From JAWLCA01 sp050485905 (GTDB lineage Bacteria; Pseudomonadota; Alphaproteobacteria; Rhodobacterales; Rhodobacteraceae), in NCBI GenBank assembly GCA_050485905.1, contig JBJHCH010000132.1, positions 1-9,724 of the forward strand: 9,724 bases of DNA, given 5' to 3'. Every line of letters begins with the position of its first letter. The first letter of the stretch is position 1. Of this stretch, positions 1 through 5,599 are shown one piece after another. The notes under the pieces are model-generated. The model worked only from the letters and a program-made list of their open reading frames with translations, ran no database searches and was not told where the DNA came from. Made by a program: the position numbers and the translations under genes.

Positions 1-458
1 ACGTCTCGCGGTTGTCTGTGACACAGCGGCCCAGCTTCCGACCGCGATCGTTGGCTTGACCACCCAAGTCGCCCGCGCTTCCTGGCCCAAGTTCCCGACA
101 CGTCGCTTGAGCGTCCGGAAGAACTACGCTTCTCCGAGCGTCGCCCGAGGGAGCCCCGCATGGCCGGGAAGACGACCGCCTCGTCCGGCAGCCGATATCC
201 GGTGGGTGGACGGAGCCGAACTCGGGACCAGGTCTTGTGTCGGTCTGATCGATAGAGGAGGCCGGGGATGGCGCTGTGAGGGAGAACCCGTCCGGGGCGC
301 GCCTTCGGAACTCCTGTATCTCGACCGCGGGTCTCTTCGAATCCACGCGCCGGAGACGTCCCCGCTTCACCTACACGCGCCTCTGATCCTCCTGTCGCAG
401 TGACCGGTGCACGCGGGGTCGCGACCGTCATGCAGGTCTCTCTTGCCCGATCACGGGG
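1..458. other. non-coding stretch left of iteron block 1
   Basis: I see no convincing gene here. Open frames exist (for example 56-403 on the plus strand), but they start at TTG, lack a Shine-Dalgarno sequence and encode no recognisable domain; their composition looks like random reading of GC-rich DNA. A 14-base string at 306-319 (CGGAACTCCTGTAT) recurs with one mismatch at 1059-1072, upstream of block 2. It hints that the duplicated unit may extend leftward, but this is weak because the spacing to each block differs. The stretch probably belongs to the same integrated element as the iteron blocks. Confidence 0.5.
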
Positions 459-837
459 ATCTACATCTTGGGGTATGTCGGGGGTCTCTAGAGGGACTCG
501 AGTGGCACAGAAAAAAAGTAGGGTAGGATAAGCAAGTTGGCGGGGAAGGATCTGCCGATTTGTTGAGGAAACGGAGACCCGGACGTTCCCGTTTTCTCGC
601 GAGGTAATCCAGAAATGGGAACGTCGGGCGAAAAAATGGGAACGTCGTGGGAAGGTCGTGGCACCAGAATGGGAACGTCGGACCGAAAAATGGGAACATC
701 CTGGGTAGGTCGTGGGAACGTCGTGATACCCTAGATGTAGATTGAGGACGTCCGTGCCGGGCGACACGCAGCCTCGTATCGTCTATGCATGCAGTCCCGG
801 TTGTGGTGGCCGGCTGGGGGAGGGGCGAAGCACGCTC
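459..837 (+). repeat. iteron block 1 (diverged copy of 1277-1630)
   Basis: This is the first copy of a duplicated non-coding module. In order it holds TCTACATCT (460-468), an A-tract ending in TAGGGTAGGATAAGC (519-533), TGCCGATTTG (553-562), an array of 13-bp units (581-723), the motif AGATGTAGAT (733-742, inverted relative to 459-468), and a tail with ATCGTCT (778-784) and a G-rich string ending AAGCACGCTC (803-837). The same parts occur in the same order in block 2. The 15-base core and the TGCCGATTTG string are identical and both sit 807 bp apart, so the segment between them has no net indel. The module has no coding content. Clustered short direct repeats next to an A-tract are typical of plasmid origins, partition centromeres and phage operator clusters. 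I cannot tell which applies, as no Rep or Par gene is in view. Confidence 0.75.
581..723 (+). repeat. array 1: 13-bp iterons, consensus AATGGGAACGTCG
   Basis: Direct units begin at 614, 635, 646, 668, 689, 700 and 711. Those at 614, 635 and 668 match the consensus exactly. Those at 646, 689, 700 and 711 are variants that mostly keep TGGGAA and GTCG. One inverted unit lies at 581-593 with two mismatches. Successive starts differ by 21, 11, 22, 21, 11 and 11 bp, that is one or two turns of B-DNA, so all sites face the same side of the helix. This is what cooperative protein binding predicts. Array function is inferred; only the repeats and their spacing are seen. Confidence 0.8.
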
Positions 838-1277
838 GGCAGTCCACTCGTCCGAACAATCTCCTCCGCTCAGGGTGCTGAACGCGACTGATCTACGGGT
901 TGTTGCAGGTGTGACAGGGCAGTGTCACCGAGTTCAGAGGATGGACCGGGGCACGACCAGGGCGGCATCTGCCCGAGGTGGGCCTCTATGGCCGTTTCGC
1001 GGATCGAGGAGCCCAGGGCGCAACGGTCTGCCGGAGCCGTCGAGCGATAACGCGCCCGCGGAACTCCTCTATGGGCTTCTCCCCGACTTCATCTCGTTGC
1101 TTCCTAGCGTCTACCGGACCAGCATCGGCCGTGGCGTCCGACACGGTCGCTCCGCGGGAACTCGTGCCGCCATGTCCGTCTCTGTCTCTCGGAGGCGCAC
1201 CGGTCAGTGCGGGGTTGGGAAGAACGTTACCCCGGGGCGCGAGGGGTCTGAACTGCATGCCCATAACACTCTCTCGC
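838..1277. other. non-coding stretch between the two iteron blocks
   Basis: No gene is supported. Overlapping open frames at 785-1333 and 978-1328 (plus) and 986-1264 (minus) run through the block boundaries, carry no recognisable domain and lack convincing ribosome sites. The one clear structure is a perfect inverted repeat, GTGACA (911-916) and TGTCAC (923-928), separated by six bases. It could be a small operator or hairpin. The rest may be the diverged counterpart of the DNA left of block 1, but I could not align it convincingly by eye. Confidence 0.5.
911..928. promoter_or_regulatory. inverted repeat GTGACA-N6-TGTCAC
   Basis: Two perfect 6-base arms are separated by GGGCAG. The layout resembles a dimeric-regulator site (TGTGA/TCACA-like half sites) or a short hairpin. 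No gene starts nearby, so the role is unknown and chance is possible. Confidence 0.3.
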
Positions 1278-1630
1278 TCTACATCTGGGGGTGTGTCGGT
1301 GACCTCGGGTGGCCGAGAAAAAAATTAGGGTAGGATAAGCGGGTTGGCCAAGTGAAAAGTGCCGATTTGCTGAGCAAACCTTCACATCGGTCTCGGCGAT
1401 GTAAAGGTCGACCTTTACATATGTAAAGGTGCGGTGGCCCGAAATGTAAAGGTCGGGCCTCGGAATGTTAAGGTCGGGGCACTGGATGTAAAGGTCCGAA
1501 CCACGGAATGTTAAGGTCGGCAACCACTACATCTGGATCCGAGGTCTTCGGCCGGGACTGCCGCGCATCGTCTCGCATGATGATATACGGCATCGGTAGC
1601 GGTGGCCTGCGGGCGGGGCCAAGCACGTTC
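1277..1630 (+). repeat. iteron block 2 (diverged copy of 459-837)
   Basis: This is the second copy of the module. It holds TCTACATCT (1278-1286), an A-tract into TAGGGTAGGATAAGC (1326-1340), TGCCGATTTG (1360-1369), an iteron array (1376-1519), CTACATCTGG (1528-1537, direct relative to the block start), and a tail with ATCGTCT (1567-1573) and a string ending AAGCACGTTC (1599-1630). A 13-base palindrome, TTTGCTGAGCAAA (1366-1378), sits just before the array; the matching place in block 1 is degenerate. Order and leader agree with block 1, but the array unit differs at three of 13 positions. This indicates an old duplication followed by separate evolution of each array. Confidence 0.75.
1376..1519 (+). 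repeat. array 2: 13-bp iterons, consensus AATGTAAAGGTCG
   Basis: Direct units begin at 1398, 1420, 1443, 1464, 1485 and 1507, so spacing is 22, 23, 21, 21 and 22 bp, about two helical turns each. Two units carry TTAAGG in place of TAAAGG. Inverted units lie at 1409-1421 and, degenerate, at 1376-1388. The direct unit at 1398 and the inverted one at 1409 overlap to form a perfect 22-bp palindrome at 1399-1420 with arms ATGTAAAGGTC and GACCTTTACAT. Array 1 lacks such a palindrome. The shared unit of both arrays is AATGNNAANGTCG. Confidence 0.8.
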
Positions 1631-1858
1631 TAGGGCCGTTCCTTCGCCTGATCGTCTCCTGTCCGGTCAGAGCCGATGTCTTGCAGCGAGCGCGCGCCTC
1701 CGTCTGGCGCTACTGGGGATGTAACTGCAGCTGGGTCGGGCTGGGCTGACCCGTCCAGCATTCCCCGGTGCCCTGTCTCCGCTGATGTCTCCTCTGGCTG
1801 GCCTGCACCCGGACGACGGTCTTGGCTGTCGCTGGCATCAAGGACCCTGCACGCGATC
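1631..1858. other. no gene seen between block 2 and the small XRE-linked gene
   Basis: Nothing recognisable is present. A long plus-strand frame (1676-2713) crosses this stretch but runs antisense through two better-supported minus-strand genes, so it is not taken as coding. Transcripts of the minus-strand XRE operon would end here; I see no strong hairpin followed by a T-run. Confidence 0.4.
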
Positions 1859-2083
1859 TCATGGCACGGCCCGCGGGCGTGTTGCCTTCCGTCCCGGCTT
1901 CGGACGCCGCAGCACGCGGCGCAGGAGCTGCACCCTCCGCAGGGTCGGTCCAGGGTCTGTGCCGTCCGAGATCAGCCGCAGGAAGTCCACCCAGGCCAGC
2001 TCGTTCGCCGTGAGATCGCTGCCGTCCGTGCGGGGCGGCGCGATCGGCGCCACCCCGTTGAAGGTCAACTCCGCGCGGCTCAC
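1859..2083 (-). CDS. small protein sharing the C-terminal tail motif of the upstream XRE regulator
   Basis: A 74-residue protein of unknown function. It starts at a GTG that overlaps the stop of the upstream XRE gene (GTGA), a layout typical of translational coupling. Residues 24-58 align without gaps to residues 97-131 of the XRE protein: both read (L/V)TANE-x-AW, then R, S, TDP, T, R and LR at the same positions, 15 identities in 35. This shared motif is the best evidence that the frame is real. The first 20 residues are proline-rich, and the last 15 are basic (RRPKPGRK and onward) and may be disordered. No catalytic motif, signal peptide or membrane segment is visible. It may modulate or heterodimerise with the regulator; that is inference. 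The start and the exact C-terminus are uncertain. Confidence 0.6.
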   Translation of the reverse strand: MSRAELTFNGVAPIAPPRTDGSDLTANELAWVDFLRLISDGTDPGPTLRRVQLLRRVLRRPKPGRKATRPRAVP

Positions 2084-2481
2084 TTGCCGAAAATCCCGCG
2101 CAGGGCGGACCGCGCCCGGCTGGTCAGCCGCGGGTCGGTATCGCCGGAGGCATCGCGGATCTCCGCAAGCCAGGCACGCTCGTTGGCGGTCACCAGCGGT
2201 CCCATGATCTCGACGATCGCCGCGGCCGCGGTGCTACCCTCGCCCTGCTCCAGCGCGAGCCGCAGAAGCCAGGCCGGGTCGCAGTCCAGCGCCTTCGCAA
2301 GCGCCGGCACCCGGTCGAGCGGCACCTTCGTCGCGCCCTGCTTCAACGTAGTTAACACGTTAGGGTTCACGAAGCCGGCCTCGGCAGCGATTTCCCCCTG
2401 GGTCTTCTTACCCCGCAACTCTAGCACCCGCTGGTCGATAAACTTCGCAAGCCGCGTCTCCGCGAAAGGCTTCCTCGCCAT
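2080..2481 (-). CDS. XRE-family helix-turn-helix transcriptional regulator, repressor-like
   Basis: A 133-residue cytoplasmic DNA-binding protein. Residues of about 10-75 form a Cro/CI-type helix-turn-helix: KKTQGEIAAEAGF (25-37) is the first pair of helices, NPNVLTTLKQGATKVPLDRV (39-58) the recognition helix and following turn, and ALAKALDCDPAWLLRLAL the closing helices. After a linker, residues 97-131 form a tail (TANERAW, then TDP and LRGIF) that recurs as the core of the next gene. The ATG at 2481 has a GGAG at 2492-2489, seven bases upstream. An inverted repeat, CGCAGC-N4-GCTGCG, lies 24 bp upstream and could be its operator. The gene sits on the presumed element side of the tRNA remnant, where small XRE regulators commonly control integrative elements or prophages. 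Its target is not shown by the sequence; the iteron arrays are a candidate but unproven. Confidence 0.85.
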   Translation of the reverse strand: MARKPFAETRLAKFIDQRVLELRGKKTQGEIAAEAGFVNPNVLTTLKQGATKVPLDRVPALAKALDCDPAWLLRLALEQGEGSTAAAAIVEIMGPLVTANERAWLAEIRDASGDTDPRLTSRARSALRGIFGK

Positions 2482-2505
2482 CCTTCGTCTCCATGTGATG
2501 ATCTG

Positions 2506-2521
2506 CGCAGCACGCGCTGCG
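2506..2521. promoter_or_regulatory. candidate operator upstream of the XRE gene
   Basis: Perfect 6-base arms CGCAGC and GCTGCG are separated by ACGC, 24 bp upstream of the XRE start. The position suits autorepression, but I found no convincing -10/-35 pair to anchor it, and GC-rich DNA yields such repeats by chance. Confidence 0.35.
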
Positions 2522-2670
2522 TGTCTTACTCATAGCGATGGCGTTGATGGGGAATGCGCGGGATGTGGGTGGGTAGGCCGAGGCTACGAAGTGGAGATTT
2601 TCTGCCCGTTCTTCAACCCGTTCCAGTGCTCCAAATGTCAGCGTAACTCGTTGTTTTATATGGTAACCGG

Positions 2671-2698
2671 CAGAGTTCAATCCTCTCCGGCAGCACCA
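2671..2698 (+). tRNA. 3' fragment of a tRNA gene, probable attachment-site remnant
   Basis: GTTCAATCC at 2675-2683 matches the tRNA T-loop consensus GTTCRANYC exactly, and the ACCA end (2695-2698) falls at precisely the spacing that puts it at tRNA positions 73-76. The T-stem pairs over four bases (AGAG with CTCT); the fifth pair is C-C. The acceptor 3' strand reads CGGCAGC, so an intact gene would begin GCTGCCG. That string, a D-arm and an anticodon arm are all absent upstream, so this is only a fragment. A GCTG... acceptor with A73 and CCA resembles tRNA-Thr, which is a guess. Site-specific integrases often leave a tRNA 3' end like this at one border of an integrated element. With this orientation the element would lie to the left and host DNA to the right. 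Confidence 0.65.
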
Positions 2699-2784
2699 CT
2701 TTCCATTTACTGATCAGAATGGGCGGTCGCGCGTCATGCTTGGCGTTGCCCGACGGAGCGGTGGCGCGGCTGAGGGCGCTGCTG

Positions 2785-2997
2785 TCACGCGCGATCCGTT
2801 GCGAGCGTATGGGCGACGAGGGCGTTCGCATGGCCGTGGCCCATGCCGTGCTGCTCTTTCAGGAATTGCACCAGTTCCATGTGGCGCATGCCGGTCCGCT
2901 CACGGATGATCGCCTGCCATTCGGCGATGGGTCGGCCATAGGTCTTCTCGATCGAGGGGAAATACGAGGCGGGGCCTTTCTTCGGCTGGTCTGTCAT
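2785..2997 (-). CDS. DUF4287 domain protein
   Basis: A 70-residue cytoplasmic protein made almost entirely of the DUF4287 domain. The hallmark strings are visible: KGPASYFPSIEKTYGRPIAEW (residues of about 7-27), RHMELVQFLKEQHGMGHGHANALVAHTL (about 38-65). The family is widespread and short, and its biochemical role is not established. Its ATG overlaps the stop of the upstream MarR gene (ATGA), so the two are almost certainly co-transcribed and translationally coupled. It is therefore likely part of the MarR regulon. It is the first gene on the host side of the tRNA remnant. Confidence 0.88.
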   Translation of the reverse strand: MTDQPKKGPASYFPSIEKTYGRPIAEWQAIIRERTGMRHMELVQFLKEQHGMGHGHANALVAHTLATDRA

Positions 2998-3515
2998 GGG
3001 CTTTCCTTCTGTGCTGTGGCCGTGTCTGGGGCGGTGCCGGTCGGACCGTCCCTGTCGGTAATTGCAGCCACCTGAGCCAGCCCGCCGCGGATGGTGCCGG
3101 GCAAGCCGGACGGCAGGGCGGCGTCGATCTGATCATGGGCCTGCCGCCATACCTCGACCGCCTGTCGCATCAGCGCGACGCCTTCGGGCGTGATGCGCAG
3201 GCGGCGCGCGCGGCGGTCCTTGGCGTCGGGTTCGATCGTCAGCAGCCCCCGGCGCGCCAGCGGCTTGACCGCCGCCGTCAGCGTCGACGGGTCCATGCCG
3301 AGGAATGGCGCCAGCCGCCCGATGGGGGGCGGTTCGGGCTGGTTCAGCGCCACCATCAGCGAGAACTGCCCGTTGGTGAGGCCAAAGGGCCGCAAGACGG
3401 TATCGAACCGCCGCGCCAGCAGCCGCGCGGCCCGCTGTGCCGACAGGCACAGGCAGGTGTCCCGGATGCGCAGGACGATGTCACGGGGCAGAAGGTCGGG
3501 GGTTGTCGCATGCAT
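2994..3515 (-). CDS. MarR-family transcriptional regulator
   Basis: A 173-residue winged-helix repressor, expected to act as a dimer. The N-terminal dimerisation helix (about 10-42) contains C21 and C23, which could in principle sense oxidants or electrophiles. LTNGQFSLMVAL (46-57) begins the winged helix, LGMDPSTLTAAVKPLARRGLL (72-92) holds the recognition helix, and DAKDRRARRLRIT (97-109) is the wing with the conserved D-x-R-R pattern. The C-terminal 25 residues are polar and extend beyond the usual fold. The ATG at 3515 has no Shine-Dalgarno sequence, and a perfect palindrome begins just 5 bp upstream, so either the mRNA is leaderless or the true start is slightly downstream. It is divergent from the VOC/DHFR/GFA genes and coupled to DUF4287. 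Autorepression and control of both directions are inferred from the palindrome. Confidence 0.9.
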   Translation of the reverse strand: MHATTPDLLPRDIVLRIRDTCLCLSAQRAARLLARRFDTVLRPFGLTNGQFSLMVALNQPEPPPIGRLAPFLGMDPSTLTAAVKPLARRGLLTIEPDAKDRRARRLRITPEGVALMRQAVEVWRQAHDQIDAALPSGLPGTIRGGLAQVAAITDRDGPTGTAPDTATAQKESP

Positions 3516-3517
3516 AC

Positions 3518-3535
3518 TATTTTGATATCAAACTA
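3518..3535. promoter_or_regulatory. MarR-type operator with core TTTGATATCAAA
   Basis: The 12-bp core at 3521-3532 is a perfect palindrome, and flanking bases extend it imperfectly to 18 bp. AT-rich palindromes of this form are typical binding sites of MarR dimers. It lies next to the marR-like start in the divergent intergenic region, so it would allow autorepression and possible control of the plus-strand genes. Confidence 0.7.
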
Positions 3536-3550
3536 ACCGACTCGGCGCAA

Positions 3551-3566
3551 GACCTGACTGCAGGTC
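3551..3566. promoter_or_regulatory. second inverted repeat in the divergent region, GACCTG-N4-CAGGTC
   Basis: Perfect 6-base arms separated by ACTG lie 19 bp right of the MarR palindrome core and 40 bp before the first VOC start. It could be a second regulator site or a leader hairpin for the plus-strand genes. The arms are unlike the TTTGATATCAAA palindrome, so the same protein need not bind both. Confidence 0.4.
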
Positions 3567-3606
3567 GACCGCCCAAACTCACGCTGCAGAAACAGAGGTG
3601 CCCGAG

Positions 3607-4026
3607 ATGAACGAGACCACACCGCAAACCCGCCCGGACGAAGCCGTCATGCGCGGCGTGATCCCCTATCTCCGCTTTGCCGGCCGTGCCGGCGAGGCGG
3701 CCGATTTCTACGCAAGGGCTTTCGGCGCCACCGACCTCGGGCGCATGCCGGATGCCGAACGGCCCGAAAGGTTCATGCATATCCAGATCGAGATAAACGG
3801 CGGTTGCGTGATGATGACCGACATGAACCAGGACGACGGCGGCTTGCGCGGGGCGCATATGCAACTCGTCGTCGGGGATGGGCACGCCTGGTGGGACCGT
3901 GCGGTCGCTGCGGGCTGCACTGTTGTCGATCCCTATGCGCGCCAGTTCTGGGGCGATGACTGGGGCATGGTCAAGGATCCATTCGGCATCCGTTGGGCGA
4001 TCCTTCAGCCGGGATCGGCGTCATGA
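3607..4026 (+). CDS. VOC-superfamily (PhnB/glyoxalase-like) protein
   Basis: A 139-residue cytoplasmic protein of the vicinal-oxygen-chelate fold, PhnB-like subgroup. VIPYLRFAGRAGEAADFYARAFGA (starting about residue 18) is the first beta-alpha-beta module, HIQIEINGGCVMMTD the central strands, and FWGDDWGMVKDPFGIRWAI the C-terminal signature. Metal ligands are not obvious, as in many PhnB-like members, so the substrate and reaction are unknown. I chose the ATG at 3607 because GAGG at 3595-3598 sits eight bases before it; a GTG at 3598 would add three residues but overlaps that site. Its stop overlaps the next start (ATGA), so it is the head of a plus-strand operon. Confidence 0.88.
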   Translation: MNETTPQTRPDEAVMRGVIPYLRFAGRAGEAADFYARAFGATDLGRMPDAERPERFMHIQIEINGGCVMMTDMNQDDGGLRGAHMQLVVGDGHAWWDRAVAAGCTVVDPYARQFWGDDWGMVKDPFGIRWAILQPGSAS

Positions 4027-4517
4027 GCGGGGACAGGACGGAGATCGCGAAGAATACGATCTGCCTCTGGTTCGATGGAGAAGCCGAGGCGGCGGCGCGG
4101 TTCTACGCGTCGGTCTTTCCCGACAGCGAGGTGAAGGGCGTGCATCACGCGCCTGGCGACTACCCCTCGGGCAAGGAGGGGGATGCGCTGGTCGTCCACT
4201 TCACCGTCTGCGGCATCCCCTGCATCGGGCTGAACGGCGGACCGATCTTTCCGCAGACCTGCGCCTTTTCGTTCCAGATCGCCACGGACACGCAGGAGGA
4301 AACCGACCGCTACTGGAACGCCATCGTCGGGAACGGCGGGAAGGAGAGCGACTGCGGCTGGTGCAGCGACCGCTGGGGCGTGAACTGGCAGATCACCCCG
4401 CGCACCCTGACCGAGGCGCTGGCCGCCGGAGGCAGCGAGGCCGCGCGCGCCTTTGCTGCGATGATGACGATGCAGAAGATCGACGTCGCCGCCATCGACG
4501 CGGCACGGCGGGGATAG
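4023..4517 (+). CDS. VOC-family protein, 3-demethylubiquinone-9 3-methyltransferase-like domain
   Basis: A 164-residue cytoplasmic protein of the PhnB-like VOC group. The start is taken at the ATG overlapping the previous stop; an upstream ATG at 3993 would overlap the previous gene by 34 bp. Marks of the family are NTICLWFDGEAEAAARFYASVFPDSEV (about 11-37), LNGGPIFPQTCAFSF in the middle and GWCSDRWGVNWQITP near 118-132. Despite the domain name, these proteins have no methyltransferase fold and their reaction is generally unknown. The two VOC genes are related in fold but clearly different in sequence, so this is not a recent tandem copy. Only three bases separate it from the next gene. Confidence 0.88.
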   Translation: MSGDRTEIAKNTICLWFDGEAEAAARFYASVFPDSEVKGVHHAPGDYPSGKEGDALVVHFTVCGIPCIGLNGGPIFPQTCAFSFQIATDTQEETDRYWNAIVGNGGKESDCGWCSDRWGVNWQITPRTLTEALAAGGSEAARAFAAMMTMQKIDVAAIDAARRG

Positions 4518-4520
4518 GCC

Positions 4521-5051
4521 ATGGCGCGGCTGGTCTTTGGCATGAACATGTCGCTCGACGGCTATGTAGATCACGACGCCTTCAGGCCAGGCCCGGCGCT
4601 GTTTCGGCATTTCATAGCAGAGGCAGAGGCGCAGACCGGCAGTCTCTATGGGCGCAGGATGTACGAGATCATGCGATACTGGGACGACGACCATGCCGAC
4701 TGGGAACCAGACGGCGCCGCCTTTGCCAAAGCGTGGCGACAGCAGCGGAAATGGGTGGTTTCGCGGGCCGAGCGCCAGGTCGGACCCAATGCGGTGCTGC
4801 TTGGCGGCAGCCTGGAAGCAGAGGTCAACGCGCTGAAATCATCGCAGGAAGGCGAGATCGAGGTTGCCGGTCCGAACTTGGCCGCGCATCTGGGCGAACT
4901 GGGACTGATCGACGAATACCGGATCTATCTGCATCCCGTCGTGCTTGGCGACGGCGCGCGATATTTCGCGCGATCCCGCCCCCCGCTCCGCCTTATTGGC
5001 AATGACCGGATCGACGGGGATGTCATCCGCCTGCGCTACGAGCCCGCCTGA
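4521..5051 (+). CDS. dihydrofolate reductase family protein (RibD C-terminal domain)
   Basis: A 176-residue cytoplasmic oxidoreductase-like protein. The opening RLVFGMNMSLDGYVD (about 3-17) is the typical first strand and loop of the RibD C-terminal/DHFR fold. SLYGRRMYEIMRYWDD (about 41-56) follows, then LGGSLEAEVNALK (about 94-106) with the glycine-rich nucleotide-binding turn, and EYRIYLHPVVLGDGARYF (about 133-150), the conserved C-terminal strands. The fold suggests an NADPH-dependent reductase with an unknown substrate. It is not the housekeeping folate or riboflavin enzyme. It follows the second VOC gene by three bases and so is in the same operon. Confidence 0.9.
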   Translation: MARLVFGMNMSLDGYVDHDAFRPGPALFRHFIAEAEAQTGSLYGRRMYEIMRYWDDDHADWEPDGAAFAKAWRQQRKWVVSRAERQVGPNAVLLGGSLEAEVNALKSSQEGEIEVAGPNLAAHLGELGLIDEYRIYLHPVVLGDGARYFARSRPPLRLIGNDRIDGDVIRLRYEPA

Positions 5052-5150
5052 TCCGGCACCATACAACCGAACCGCGCCGGGTGCAGACGGGGCGGGAACA
5101 ACGAACCGAGAAGCCAGATCGCAAACCCCGAACGAGTAATGGAAGCGTCC

Positions 5151-5546
5151 ATGTCCCTGAAATCCTATTCTGGCCGGTGCCATTGCGGCGCCGTGCAGTA
5201 CGAGGCCAAGGCCGATCTTGAGGCTGGCACCTACCGCTGCAACTGCTCGATCTGCAGCATGACGCGCATGTGGCTCGTCTTTGTTGCCACCGATGATTTC
5301 CGGTTGCTTTCGGGCGAGGACCGGCTTGGCGACTATCGCTTCGGCGCGGGGCGGGTTCGGCACCGATTCTGCACGGTCTGTGGTGTCAAGCCATTCGGCA
5401 TGACGACCGATGGCAGCGGCGTGGCGCTGAACGTCGCGTGCCTGGGCGGCATCGCGCCCGAACAGCGCGCGGCCCTGCCCGTCGCCTATCTGGACGGGGC
5501 ACAGGACCGATTCGACACGGCGCCGGCCGTCACAACCTACCTGTAG
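5151..5546 (+). CDS. GFA (CENP-V/GFA-fold) zinc-binding protein
   Basis: A 131-residue protein with the cysteine layout of glutathione-dependent formaldehyde-activating (GFA)-type proteins. GRCHCGAV carries C10 and C12, YRCNCSIC carries C30, C32 and C35, and RFCTVCGVKPFG carries C74 and C77; together they bind two zincs in the known family. Most members have no proven substrate and the formaldehyde assignment itself is debated, so glutathione-adduct or other detoxification is only a guess. I prefer the ATG at 5151, preceded by GGAAG at 5141-5145, over the in-frame ATG at 5139. A gap of about 100 bp from the previous gene means it may be in the same operon or have its own promoter; I saw no clear promoter. 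Confidence 0.87.
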   Translation: MSLKSYSGRCHCGAVQYEAKADLEAGTYRCNCSICSMTRMWLVFVATDDFRLLSGEDRLGDYRFGAGRVRHRFCTVCGVKPFGMTTDGSGVALNVACLGGIAPEQRAALPVAYLDGAQDRFDTAPAVTTYL

Positions 5547-5550
5547 CCTC

Positions 5551-5565
5551 GCCGCCGGTGGCGGC
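5551..5565 (+). other. hairpin GCCGCC-GGT-GGCGGC after the GFA gene
   Basis: A perfect 6-bp GC stem with a 3-base loop starts five bases after the GFA stop. There is no T-run, so it is not a classical terminator, but it could protect the mRNA 3' end or attenuate read-through into the next gene. Confidence 0.35.
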
Positions 5566-5599
5566 ACCCGACCATAACCCCTGACCGGAGGAGACCCGC

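Noticed and set aside
785..1333. Plus-strand open frame of 182 codons spanning the inter-block DNA
   Set aside because: No domain, no convincing ribosome site, and it runs into the conserved non-coding leader of block 2.
581..1519. CRISPR array
   Set aside because: Repeat units are only 13 bp with a period of 11 or about 22 bp, leaving no room for spacers of CRISPR length; there are no cas genes.
2408..2680. Minus-strand open frame upstream of the XRE gene
   Set aside because: It overlaps the XRE start in another frame, covers the presumed promoter and tRNA remnant, and has no domain.
2620..2698. Complete tRNA gene
   Set aside because: The T-loop and CCA end fit, but the matching 5' acceptor GCTGCCG, D-arm and anticodon arm are all missing, so only a 3' fragment is called.
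1676..2713. Long plus-strand open frame of 345 codons
   Set aside because: It runs antisense through the XRE gene and its coupled partner, crosses the tRNA remnant and has no recognisable domain. Minus-strand frames there carry real motifs.
3878..5005. Plus-strand open frame of 375 codons
   Set aside because: Out of frame with the second VOC and DHFR-family genes, arginine-rich and without motifs.
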